A stretch of DNA of 31,819 bases from an uncultured Veillonella sp. (GTDB taxonomy: Bacteria; Bacillota; Negativicutes; Veillonellales; Veillonellaceae): the NCBI GenBank assembly GCA_934202215.1, contig CAKPXR010000013.1, forward strand, positions 1 through 31,819, in the 5' to 3' direction. Position numbers and translations under genes: made by a program. Under the pieces are notes generated by a model. That model worked only from the letters and a program-made list of their open reading frames with translations. It did no database searches and was not told the DNA's origin. This document shows, one piece after another, positions 1 through 7,204 of this stretch (within the stretch, counting starts at the first letter, position 1; every line of letters begins with the position of its first letter).

Positions 1-100
1 ATTGAGTGGTTTTGACCTTGATAAAGTGTGATAAGTCCAGTTTTTATGCGGATAACTAGATTTTTATGCTATTTTTATTATAAAAACACGAATATTATAC

Positions 101-128
101 TTGTAATTTTTTCGATGTATGCTATACT
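101..128 (+). promoter_or_regulatory. Promoter of the cystine carrier gene
   Basis: TTGTAA (101-106) and TATACT (123-128) are separated by 16 bp. A TG dinucleotide one base before the -10 box makes it an extended -10. The carrier gene begins 45 bp downstream behind AAAGGGGTG. Two copies of TTTTTATGC lie upstream (near 41 and 61), of unknown meaning. Confidence 0.6.
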
Positions 129-173
129 AAGTTCATAACCTATTATTATGATATGAATTAAAAGGGGTGTATT

Positions 174-1565
174 ATGAATATTCCATTCTTTACAGATTAC
201 CTCATGTTAAGCAATCCACTAAGTATTGGTATTATCGCAGTGTTTGTGCTCGCGTTAATTGGTATTTATGTATTGCAACGCAAGGGCACATCCTTCGGTA
301 ATCTCGTTATTATTGGTACTATTGTTGGTGCCGTACTCGGTATTGCAGTTCAAATCATTGCAGGCTTCCCAGATGATCCATCTAAAGTGGTTTACATCAA
401 AGAAAGTACTAAGTGGTTCTCTCTAGTAGGGGGCGGCTTCATTGATTTGATCCGTATGCTTGTTATTCCTATTGTATTTATTTCTATCGTCCATGTTATC
501 TTGCACATGGAGGCGGGTGCTAACCTTAAAAAGTTAGTAGTTGCCATGGTATCTACAAACCTTGGCATGGTAGCTGTTGCTGCTATCGTTGGTCTTATCT
601 TGGGTAATGCCTTTGGTTTAGGTCAAGGTTTTGATGTAGTTGAATCTGGTAAAAAGATTCGCGAAATCAAACCAATGGTGGATACATTCCGTGCTTTGAT
701 TCCAAGCAATCCAATTCAAGCAGCTGCTGAAACGAATGTTATTGGCATCGTAGTATTTGCTATTATCTTGGGTAGCGTTGCTCGTTTGTTGAAGAAAACA
801 GGCACAAATAGCATGGAAATCTTCACTAAGTTATTTGATGAACTTCATCAATTGATTTCTTGGGTAGCAGACTTCATTATTGGTCTTATGCCATACGGCG
901 TAGTTGCATTGTTGGCATCTACATTGGCAACACGTGGCTTGCAAGCTATCTTAGACATGGGTCTATTCGTAGTATTACTTTACGTTGGTCTTTTGATTAT
1001 GTTCGTTGTTCAAGCTATCTTGATTGCTAGCTTTGGTTACAACCCGATTACGTACTTCAAGAAAGCGAAAGCTCCATTATTGTTGGCGTTCACATCCCGT
1101 TCCTCTATGGGTGTATTGCCGTTAACTGTTGAAACATTGACAAAACGTCTTGGCGTAAATGCAACAACTGCTAATACAGTAGCATCCTTCGGTACTACTG
1201 CAGGCATGCAAGGTTGTGCCGGCGTATTCCCAGCACTTGTTGTAGTGTACATTTCTAACGTAGCGAATATTCCATTCGATATGACTATGTACATCATGAG
1301 TGTTATCGTTATCGCTATCGGTTCCGTTGGTATCGCTGGTGTTCCTGGTACAGCTACAATGGCTGCATCCGTATCCCTTAGTGGTACAGGCCTTGGTGCG
1401 TACTTCACATCCATCAGCCCAATTCTTGCTATCGATCCATTGATCGACATGGGCCGTACATGCTTGAACGTATCTGGTTCTTTAACAAATGCTCTTGTAG
1501 TAGATAAAATTATGGGGACTATTGATAAAGATGCCTATAACAATCCTAATGAAGGTCGAGTTTAA
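174..1565 (+). CDS. tcyP: L-cystine/dicarboxylate-type Na+ or H+ symporter (TcyP/YdjN-like)
   Basis: A 463-residue polytopic inner-membrane carrier of the dicarboxylate/amino-acid:cation symporter family. The N-terminal part (LVGGGFIDLIRMLVIP, about residues 84-99) and the C-terminal core (FTSRSSMGVLPLTVETL, then ASFGTTAGMQGCAGVFPA) resemble the TcyP/YdjN cystine branch more than the glutamate (GltP) or C4-dicarboxylate (DctA) branches; the length equals that of the Bacillus TcyP protein as I recall it. It probably imports L-cystine as a sulfur source using an ion gradient. Start ATG 174 follows AAAGGGGTG at good spacing. The gene is monocistronic, with its own extended -10 promoter and a strong terminator. 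The next gene is a sulfite reductase, which fits a sulfur-acquisition neighbourhood. The substrate is inferred from resemblance; another small amino acid or dicarboxylate is possible. Confidence 0.8.
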   Translation: MNIPFFTDYLMLSNPLSIGIIAVFVLALIGIYVLQRKGTSFGNLVIIGTIVGAVLGIAVQIIAGFPDDPSKVVYIKESTKWFSLVGGGFIDLIRMLVIPIVFISIVHVILHMEAGANLKKLVVAMVSTNLGMVAVAAIVGLILGNAFGLGQGFDVVESGKKIREIKPMVDTFRALIPSNPIQAAAETNVIGIVVFAIILGSVARLLKKTGTNSMEIFTKLFDELHQLISWVADFIIGLMPYGVVALLASTLATRGLQAILDMGLFVVLLYVGLLIMFVVQAILIASFGYNPITYFKKAKAPLLLAFTSRSSMGVLPLTVETLTKRLGVNATTANTVASFGTTAGMQGCAGVFPALVVVYISNVANIPFDMTMYIMSVIVIAIGSVGIAGVPGTATMAASVSLSGTGLGAYFTSISPILAIDPLIDMGRTCLNVSGSLTNALVVDKIMGTIDKDAYNNPNEGRV

Positions 1566-1612
1566 TAGGTAGACTTAGGATTATCTCAACACAATAGAAT
1601 TTAATAACAATG

Positions 1613-1642
1613 AAAGAACAGCCTTTGGGCTGTTCTTTTTTT
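1613..1642 (+). terminator. Rho-independent terminator after tcyP
   Basis: An 11-bp perfect stem, AAAGAACAGCC (1613-1623) with GGCTGTTCTTT (1628-1638), loop TTTG, followed by a T run to 1642. Confidence 0.9.
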
Positions 1643-1686
1643 GTACGATTAGGATTTTCCATAGCCTTAATTAAAAGTGATTATTA

Positions 1687-1771
1687 TTACAGATTGTAAA
1701 GCATGTTATTTGTAATTGATATTAAAATTGTGAGCTTGGCTACTAACATACATATGCATATATGGTATACT
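1687..1771 (+). promoter_or_regulatory. Promoter and possible operators of the sulfite reductase gene
   Basis: An extended -10 box, TGGTATACT, ends at 1771, with no good -35 box. Two dyads lie upstream and could bind a regulator: TTACA-GAT-TGTAA at 1687-1699, and the palindrome ATATGCATAT at 1752-1761 directly against the -10. The -10 box lies inside the longest open frame, which is one reason to place the true gene start at 1828. Confidence 0.45.
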
Positions 1772-1827
1772 TACCATTACAAAGTTTTGTATTATGCTTA
1801 ATAAATATAAGCCAAGAGGGTAATAAT

Positions 1828-3381
1828 ATGATTACACAAGAATTGAAAGATCGATTAATTGCAGACTATCCAAAGTTTGAAGATATGACGCACAAATTCT
1901 ATAAGAAAGAAATGTCTATTGCGGACTATAAAGGCCAATCTGGTGCTTATGGTAGTTACGCTGAACGCGGTGCTAACTCCGGTATGAGCCGTTGGCGCTT
2001 CAATGGAGGGCGCATGACTCGTCAGCACATGCGGTTCTTAGCGGACTCCATTCGCAAATATAACTTACAACATGTACATTTCACTACCGGTCAATGCTTG
2101 CAAATGCATGGTCTTGATGGTGATACAATTTTAAACCTCTATAAAGAATGCTATGACCATGGTATCTATAATCGCGGTGCTGGTGGGGACAATCCAAATG
2201 TAGTGGCGAGCATTTTACGGGGTATTGATCCTCGTGAAACATTAGATATTACACCATATGCAACGGCTATTAGCGAGTTCCTTCTAGAGCAAATGTTCTA
2301 TATCAAAATTCCTCGCAAATTTAAAATGGGCATCGACAATGGCTTTGATAGTACGCCTCATGCTACATTCAAGGACCTTGGTTTCAATTTAACAAAACAT
2401 AATACCTTTGATGTATACGCTTGTGGTGGTATTGGCCCCAATCCTCGCATTGGTATTCCAGTGGCACATGATGTACAACCTGAAGATGTGTTGTACTATG
2501 TGAAAGCTATGCTTATGGTCTTTGCTAACCATGGCAATTTCAAAAACCGCGGTAAGGCTCGTACCCGCTACATGCCTGCAGAAATGGGCGGAGCTGAAGC
2601 TTTCATCAAGACCTATGAAGAAACATTGGCAATGGTGAAAGAAGTTGAGCAATTAACGATTAATCCAGATGACTATGCGTATGAAATTACGAAAACTGGT
2701 AAGCGTGATAATTCGGTGGAAAATGATCGTATTCACCGTCAAAAACAGGAAGGTTTATACTATGTAGAATACCATCCTGCCGGTGGCGATGCGAATGTAG
2801 AACATCTATTAGCAGCTCTCGACTATGCGGTGACACTCGATCAAGTAGAAGCGCGTATTGCGCCAGACCAAGCATTGTTCTTTATTAACCTCACAGCTGA
2901 TGAGGCTCGTAAAATTGCGGAATTAACTAATGATAGTGCAGAAAATGACTTCCGCCGTTCCGTATCCTGTGTAGGCTCTACCGTGTGTCAAATCGGTATG
3001 CAAGACTCCAATGGTCTGTTGAAAGATATCTTTAAACACCTTGAAGAAAAAGGGGTAGACACAAGAAAACTACCTCGTTTACACATCTCTGGCTGTCCGC
3101 ACTCCTGTGGTACACACCAAATCGGTGAAATTGGATTTCACGGAGCTGTAAAACTAGTAGACAAAAAACCTACAGTAGCATTTATCCTTGTAGACGGTGG
3201 CTCAGAACACATGGGCTCCGAAAACTTCGGTAAAATGGCAGGCAATATCGTAGCCACTAAAATTCCAGAATTCTTAGAAACCTTGGCCAATATTTTAAAC
3301 GAATCCCCTGAACCAGACTTTGGAACATGGAGAATGACACACAAAGCGGAATACATGGAACTTATAAAAGCATTTGAGTAA
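1828..3381 (+). CDS. Siroheme/4Fe-4S sulfite or nitrite reductase (one-subunit, ferredoxin type)
   Basis: A 517-residue cytoplasmic enzyme of the assimilatory nitrite/sulfite reductase family, which carries out six-electron reduction of sulfite to sulfide or nitrite to ammonia. Cys381-x5-Cys387 (SCVGSTVCQIG) and Cys423-x3-Cys427 (SGCPHSCG) are the canonical ligands for the coupled 4Fe-4S cluster and siroheme. The repeated ferredoxin-like and reductase halves are visible, for example GANSGMSRWRFNGGRMTRQH near residue 50 and GKARTRYMP near residue 243. No flavoprotein subunit lies beside it, so ferredoxin is a likely donor. ATG 1828 is preferred over the upstream ATG 1762 because it has AAGAGGG at 1814-1820 and the upstream codon sits in the promoter. 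A cystine carrier next door favours sulfite over nitrite, but sequence alone cannot decide. The last seven codons also form one arm of a long inverted repeat. Confidence 0.85.
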   Translation: MITQELKDRLIADYPKFEDMTHKFYKKEMSIADYKGQSGAYGSYAERGANSGMSRWRFNGGRMTRQHMRFLADSIRKYNLQHVHFTTGQCLQMHGLDGDTILNLYKECYDHGIYNRGAGGDNPNVVASILRGIDPRETLDITPYATAISEFLLEQMFYIKIPRKFKMGIDNGFDSTPHATFKDLGFNLTKHNTFDVYACGGIGPNPRIGIPVAHDVQPEDVLYYVKAMLMVFANHGNFKNRGKARTRYMPAEMGGAEAFIKTYEETLAMVKEVEQLTINPDDYAYEITKTGKRDNSVENDRIHRQKQEGLYYVEYHPAGGDANVEHLLAALDYAVTLDQVEARIAPDQALFFINLTADEARKIAELTNDSAENDFRRSVSCVGSTVCQIGMQDSNGLLKDIFKHLEEKGVDTRKLPRLHISGCPHSCGTHQIGEIGFHGAVKLVDKKPTVAFILVDGGSEHMGSENFGKMAGNIVATKIPEFLETLANILNESPEPDFGTWRMTHKAEYMELIKAFE

Positions 3382-3651
3382 ATACGTTCTCCGCTTGTGA
3401 TGGGGACCCAGCATAAGAGCATTATGTCGTTTGCTATGGGGCCCCGTTTCACTACGACAACTTAATTAAAAATAAAACTAGGTATCTCCTTGCTCCGTTC
3501 TTCGTAAAGTCGCTGCAGAAATACCTAGTTTTATTTTTATAACACCTGCTATGAAATAGTCCCATAGCAAACAACATCTACTGCTTAGTATACAGAAATC
3601 CCCATCACAAGCTACATTTGATCTTTACTCAATATGCTTTTGTATGATAAG
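3361..3651. repeat. Element A: nested self-complementary arms around a 130-bp unit
   Basis: From outside inwards the paired segments are 3361-3382 with 3624-3651 (TTGAGTAAA/TTTACTCAA, AAAAGCA/TGCTTTT and CTTAT/ATAAG, with small interruptions); 3393-3406 with 3599-3612 (14 bp perfect); 3429-3440 with 3561-3572 (GTTTGCTATGGG/CCCATAGCAAAC, 12 bp perfect); and 3467-3485 with 3521-3539 (19 bp perfect). The outermost left arm is the 3' end of the sulfite reductase coding sequence. No open frame is convincing here. The inner hairpin, A-rich on its left and T-rich on its right, could terminate transcription both ways. No match to a known repeat family was recognised by eye. Confidence 0.85.
3436..3565 (+). 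repeat. 130-bp repeat unit, copy A
   Basis: The unit begins ATGGGGCCCC and ends GTCCCAT. It holds a conserved strand (3438-3467; 25 of 30 bases identical to the other copy in inverted orientation), then a variable 19-bp hairpin stem, then a 29-base core in the loop (3489-3517, starting CTTGCTCCGTT and ending GTCGCTGCA). The core is 27/29 identical to the reverse complement of copy B's loop, while the stems around it differ completely. Confidence 0.85.
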
Positions 3652-3661
3652 GAAATGGAGA

Positions 3662-3680
3662 GACTAGCCGTAGGCTAGTC
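3662..3680. other. Small hairpin between the two repeat elements
   Basis: GACTAGCC (3662-3669) and GGCTAGTC (3673-3680) form an 8-bp stem with loop GTA. It has no T run and the role is unknown. It lies in the roughly 78-bp spacer between elements A and B; the rest of the spacer (to 3729) shows nothing recognisable. Confidence 0.5.
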
Positions 3681-3729
3681 CTTCCTCTACGGTGGGGATG
3701 GCGCCACTACTCTAAAGCCTTTTTATATA

Positions 3730-3970
3730 AATCAATCAGGTTATCTAGGCGTTATGTGTCTTAAGTGTGTAGGTCTATTTTGATGGGACGCCTTTATGAA
3801 TATAGTTATAAAAAAGTACAAATATACTTGTGCAGCGACTTTGCGAAGGACGGAGCAAGCAAGTATATTTGTACTTTTTTAACTAGGTTGTAGAAGTGAA
3901 ATGGGGCCCCATCAAAATAGAGAGAATAATCTTGAAAAGCATATGTTGCCTAGATAACCCTTGATTGATT
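3730..3970. repeat. Element B: nested self-complementary arms around an inverted 130-bp unit
   Basis: The paired segments are 3730-3750 with 3948-3970 (GGTTATCTAGGC/GCCTAGATAACC and AATCAATCA/TGATTGATT, separated by a 2-nt bulge); 3774-3787 with 3908-3921 (TCTATTTTGATGGG/CCCATCAAAATAGA, 14 bp perfect); and 3810-3830 with 3860-3880 (21 bp perfect). The arms share no sequence with those of element A although the layout is the same. The right end reaches the -10 region of the next gene. Confidence 0.85.
3783..3912 (-). repeat. 130-bp repeat unit, copy B (inverted)
   Basis: Exactly the same length as copy A and in opposite orientation: it begins ATGGGAC and ends GGGGCCCCAT on the + strand. Its hairpin loop (3831-3859) is precisely the 29-base core, starting TGCAGCGACTTT and ending GACGGAGCAAG. 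The block at 3881-3910 corresponds to 3438-3467 of copy A. Confidence 0.85.
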
Positions 3971-3971
3971 G

Positions 3972-3980
3972 TGTTATAAT
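3972..3980 (+). promoter_or_regulatory. Extended -10 promoter of the nitroreductase gene
   Basis: TGTTATAAT lies 34 bp upstream of the start codon, with no clear -35 box. It immediately follows the right arm of element B (ending 3970), so folding of that arm could affect promoter access. Confidence 0.55.
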
Positions 3981-4013
3981 AAGCTTTATAGTAGTTTTTG
4001 GAGGATTTATCAG

Positions 4014-4829
4014 ATGTTATTTACCGTCAATACAGAAGTCTGTACACGATGCGGTCTTTGCGTAGCCGACTGTCCAACTGGGTTACTAGTGATGTCCGAT
4101 AATGGACCTGTAACTGGCAAGGGAGGTTGTATCTCTTGTGGGCATTGTGTTTCTATATGCCCTACACTTGCTTTGGATAGTGATATGACACCTCGCAATG
4201 AGCAAATCGATGTTACTAAAGAACCGAAATTAACGGCAGAACAAGCTGAGCTATTTTTACGTAGTCGCCGTTCTATCCGTAACTATCAAAATAAACCTGT
4301 TCCTGTGGAATTAATTCGTAAAGTACTGAATGTTGCACGAATGGCTCCTACAGCAACTAATACACAAGGAATTTCATATATTGTCATTCGTGATAAAAAA
4401 CGATTACATCGTATTGCAGATCTTGTTCTTGAATGGATGCATATAGCGGCTAAAACCGTTCCTATTATGCGCTTGTATGCTCGTGCGGCACAAGCAGAAG
4501 TCGATAAGGGAAAAGAATATATCTTACGTGATGCACCTGCGTTGGTCGTTGCGATTGGTTCTAAGAAGGATGTTCATCGTACACATGATAGTGGGCACTC
4601 CTGTTTATCATATGCGGAACTTTATGCACCGACTGTAGGGTTGGGTACTTGTTGGGCTGGTTTCTTTGAGCATGCTGGAGAAGCTGAATACCAACCATTA
4701 TTAGATGAATTAGGTGTACCTGATGATAAAATCGTAGCTGGGGGACTTCTCATGGGATATCCTAGAGTACGATATCGCAATATTGTAGAGCGTCAACCAT
4801 TAGATGTTACATTTGATACAGAAGAGTAA
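4014..4829 (+). CDS. Ferredoxin-domain nitroreductase family protein
   Basis: A 271-residue cytoplasmic redox protein. The N-terminus carries two 4Fe-4S motifs, Cys10-x2-Cys13-x2-Cys16-x3-Cys20-Pro and Cys39-x2-Cys42-x2-Cys45-x3-Cys49-Pro. From about residue 80 a nitroreductase fold follows, with the typical RRSIRNYQNKPVP opening, APTATNTQ, and a glycine-rich end (GVPDDKIVAGGLLMGYP). Such proteins bind FMN and probably pass electrons from ferredoxin clusters to an unknown acceptor. ATG 4014 has GGAGG at 4000-4004; the longer frame from 3969 would run through the leader and lacks a ribosome site. The gene is single, bounded upstream by the repeat island and downstream by a terminator shared with metQ. 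The physiological substrate cannot be read from the sequence. Confidence 0.85.
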   Translation: MLFTVNTEVCTRCGLCVADCPTGLLVMSDNGPVTGKGGCISCGHCVSICPTLALDSDMTPRNEQIDVTKEPKLTAEQAELFLRSRRSIRNYQNKPVPVELIRKVLNVARMAPTATNTQGISYIVIRDKKRLHRIADLVLEWMHIAAKTVPIMRLYARAAQAEVDKGKEYILRDAPALVVAIGSKKDVHRTHDSGHSCLSYAELYAPTVGLGTCWAGFFEHAGEAEYQPLLDELGVPDDKIVAGGLLMGYPRVRYRNIVERQPLDVTFDTEE

Positions 4830-4875
4830 AAAAAGAGATACTTCAATGATTGTAATCATTGGAGTATCTCTTTTT
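4830..4875. terminator. Bidirectional terminator between nitroreductase and metQ
   Basis: A 22-bp stem, 4830-4851 with 4854-4875, has one G-U pair and a 2-nt turn. An A run on one side and a T run on the other allow it to work for both converging genes. Confidence 0.9.
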
Positions 4876-4902
4876 AGCTATGCAGCGAAGATATAAATTA
4901 CA

Positions 4903-5721
4903 TTAGTTGGCAGTTGTAATAGTGCCTTTGAATGTTTCGTCGATGTATTGTTTAATAGCATCAGATTTGTAGATGTCTGCAATTTTTTTGTAAGTTTCGT
5001 TATCTTTGTCTTCACTACGTACGGCAAGTACGATAACTGTTAGTGGTTCATCTTTAGATTCGAAGAAGAAACCTTGTTTTTCTACACTAAGACCAGCACT
5101 TTGTACATAGTTCATAGGAATAACTGCAATTGTTACATCATCTAGACTACGAGGTAATTGAGCTGCTTCTAGTTCTTGGATCTTTATATTTTTCGGGTTA
5201 GATGTGATATCTGCAACTGTTGCTTTGAAGCCAACACCATCTTTTAACGTAATTAATCCAGCTTTAGCTAATAATGCTAATGCACGACCACCATTAGTAG
5301 GGTCATTTGGGATAGAAACAGTAGCACCTTCAGGTACATCTTGTACGCTGTGTACGCTATTACTATATAAACCCATACGTACTAAAATGGTTTTACCGAT
5401 TGCTACTAAGTTGGAACCATTTTGTTTGTTAAAGTTTTCCATAAATGGTACGTGTTGATAAGCGTTTAGTTGAACGTCGCCATCTGCAAGGGCTTTATCA
5501 GGTGTTACATAGTCTGAAAATTCAACTACTTTAAGATCGATTCCTTGTTTTTTAGCTTCTTTTGCTACAGCTTCAGCTACTTGTGCATGAGGACCAGATG
5601 TAGCACCTATTTTGATTTCTTTTTGTGTTTGTGTTGCTTGATTTGATGTGCTACCACAACCAGCGATAGCAAATGCAAGAGCACCGATAAGTAATGGTGC
5701 TAATAATGTTTTTAATTTCAT
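4903..5721 (-). CDS. metQ: MetQ/NlpA-family substrate-binding lipoprotein
   Basis: A 272-residue exported lipoprotein. A signal peptide ends in the lipobox AIAGC, with Cys22 as the lipidation site. The mature part follows the MetQ/NlpA pattern: IKIGATSGPHAQVAEAV, VEFSDYVTPDKALADGDVQLNAYQH, then SIPNDPTNGGRALALLAKAGLI. The family binds D/L-methionine or related amino acids and delivers them to the MetNI ABC transporter. No metN or metI gene is beside it, so it is an orphan binding protein here and must use a transporter encoded elsewhere. The ATG is preceded by AAAGGGATGG on the minus strand. It fits the sulfur amino-acid theme of the region. Another small amino acid cannot be excluded as ligand. 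Confidence 0.9.
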   Translation of the reverse strand: MKLKTLLAPLLIGALAFAIAGCGSTSNQATQTQKEIKIGATSGPHAQVAEAVAKEAKKQGIDLKVVEFSDYVTPDKALADGDVQLNAYQHVPFMENFNKQNGSNLVAIGKTILVRMGLYSNSVHSVQDVPEGATVSIPNDPTNGGRALALLAKAGLITLKDGVGFKATVADITSNPKNIKIQELEAAQLPRSLDDVTIAVIPMNYVQSAGLSVEKQGFFFESKDEPLTVIVLAVRSEDKDNETYKKIADIYKSDAIKQYIDETFKGTITTAN

Positions 5722-5985
5722 ATAACCATCCCTTTCTATTCTTATAATGCTTATATCCTATCATGGATAGGGGAATTTGTATATAATAAAAGCATATCAG
5801 TTGCCTATAGATTAAAACTATGATGAAATTTTAGTTAATATATAATAGAATACAACATAATATATTGATTAATATGTAATGCGTAATCGTTAGATAGTAA
5901 ATTTATATTTTAAGTATTTTCGTATAATTCTAATATAGATTTATACGTCTATATATTGGAATAATATCGAAATATCGGAGGATTT
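5722..5985. promoter_or_regulatory. AT-rich divergent intergenic region
   Basis: It lies between the divergent metQ and alcohol dehydrogenase genes. A TATAAT at 5923-5928 could be the -10 box for the dehydrogenase, but no good -35 box is seen. A small hairpin (CCTATC-ATG-GATAGG, 5757-5771) lies in the presumed metQ leader. No S-box, T-box or other known riboswitch was recognised. Confidence 0.35.
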
Positions 5986-7152
5986 ATGTTTAATTTTGAT
6001 TTTTATAATCCTACACATATCGTATTTGGTAAAGAACGTTTATCTGAATTAGATACATTGGTTCCAAAGGATGCAAAGGTTCTTATTACTTATGGTGGTG
6101 GCTCTGCAGTGCGCAGTGGTCTTATTGACCGTATTGTGGCAGCTCTTGGCGACCGTAAGGTAGAGCAGTTCGGCGGTATTGAGCCAAACCCATCCCTTGA
6201 AACTTGTGAACGTGCGGTAGCTTTCATTAAAGAACATGGCGTAGATTTCGTCCTTGCTGTTGGTGGTGGTTCTGTAGTAGACGCTACAAAGCTCATTGTC
6301 ATGGGCGCTACTTACGATGGCCCAGTTATTGATGTTATGAAAGCTGGCTTACCAGAGGTTCCAGTGGAAATGGTGCCAAATCCATTGCCATTTGGTACAG
6401 TTATGACACTACCTGCCACAGGTTCCGAAATGAACAATGGTGCAGTTATTACTTATGGTGATGGTAAATTCCCTGTGTTTAGTAGCCTGGTATTCCCTAA
6501 GTTCTCTGTGCTCGATCCAACATTGACTTTTACATTGCCTGAAAAACAAGTTAAGAATGGTGTTATTGATACATTCGTGCATACCACAGAGCAATATTTA
6601 ACATATCCTGTAGAGGGCCGTATTCAAGATCGTTTCAGTGAAGGCATTTTGAAAACTATGATTGAAATTGGCAAAGAAACAGTAGAGAATCCAGAAAACT
6701 ACGATATTCGTGCTAACCACGTGTGGGCCTCTACTTTGGCATTAAATGGTTTGATCGGTGCTGGTGTGCCACAAGACTGGGCAACACATCTTATCGGTCA
6801 TGAATTGACAGCGGCTTACCATCTTGACCATGGTATTACTTTAGCTATTGTGTTACCTGCATTGTTAGAAGTGAAAAAAGCAGACAAACTTGATAAATTG
6901 GCACAATATGCTACACGGGTATGGCATATTACAGAAGGTACAAAAGAAGAAAAAGCAAACAAAGCTATTGCTAAAACTCGTGAATTCTTTGAGTCATTAG
7001 GTGTATCTACACATTTGAAAGATTATGGTCTTGGCGAAGAAGCAGTTGATAAAATTGTGAAACAATTAGAAGCCCATGGTATGACACAACTTGGTGAAAA
7101 AGGTAATGTAACGCCAGAAGTAGCTCGTGAAATTTTAACGCGTGCTTTATAA
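5986..7152 (+). CDS. yqhD: Iron-containing (group III) alcohol dehydrogenase, YqhD-like
   Basis: A 388-residue cytoplasmic NAD(P)H-dependent alcohol dehydrogenase / aldehyde reductase. It closely follows E. coli YqhD as I recall it: ITYGGGSAVRSG and LAVGGGSVVDATK for the nucleotide, LPATGSEMNNGAVI, and a metal site read as Asp195 and His199 (GVIDTFVHTTEQY) with His272 and His282 (GHELTAAYHLDHG). The stretch GLIGAGVPQDWATH is also shared. Such enzymes reduce a broad range of aldehydes, often as detoxification, or act as butanol dehydrogenases. ATG 5986 follows CGGAGG. No terminator separates it from azlC 52 bp downstream, so the two may be co-transcribed. Natural substrate and metal are not determined by sequence. 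Confidence 0.88.
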   Translation: MFNFDFYNPTHIVFGKERLSELDTLVPKDAKVLITYGGGSAVRSGLIDRIVAALGDRKVEQFGGIEPNPSLETCERAVAFIKEHGVDFVLAVGGGSVVDATKLIVMGATYDGPVIDVMKAGLPEVPVEMVPNPLPFGTVMTLPATGSEMNNGAVITYGDGKFPVFSSLVFPKFSVLDPTLTFTLPEKQVKNGVIDTFVHTTEQYLTYPVEGRIQDRFSEGILKTMIEIGKETVENPENYDIRANHVWASTLALNGLIGAGVPQDWATHLIGHELTAAYHLDHGITLAIVLPALLEVKKADKLDKLAQYATRVWHITEGTKEEKANKAIAKTREFFESLGVSTHLKDYGLGEEAVDKIVKQLEAHGMTQLGEKGNVTPEVAREILTRAL

Positions 7153-7204
7153 TTAATGAAATTAATAATTTAAATCTCTAGGATTTGGAAAGGAGGCAAG
7201 CTTT

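Noticed and set aside
1037..1450. Long minus-strand open frame inside tcyP
   Set aside because: It is a shadow of the carrier gene: no ribosome site, no recognisable family, and codon pattern of the opposite strand. The same applies to antisense frames within gltB, dnaX and the permease gene.
3361..3970. Repeat island as a retron or group II intron remnant
   Set aside because: No reverse transcriptase gene or intron domain V/VI signature lies nearby; only the inverted arms recall a retron.
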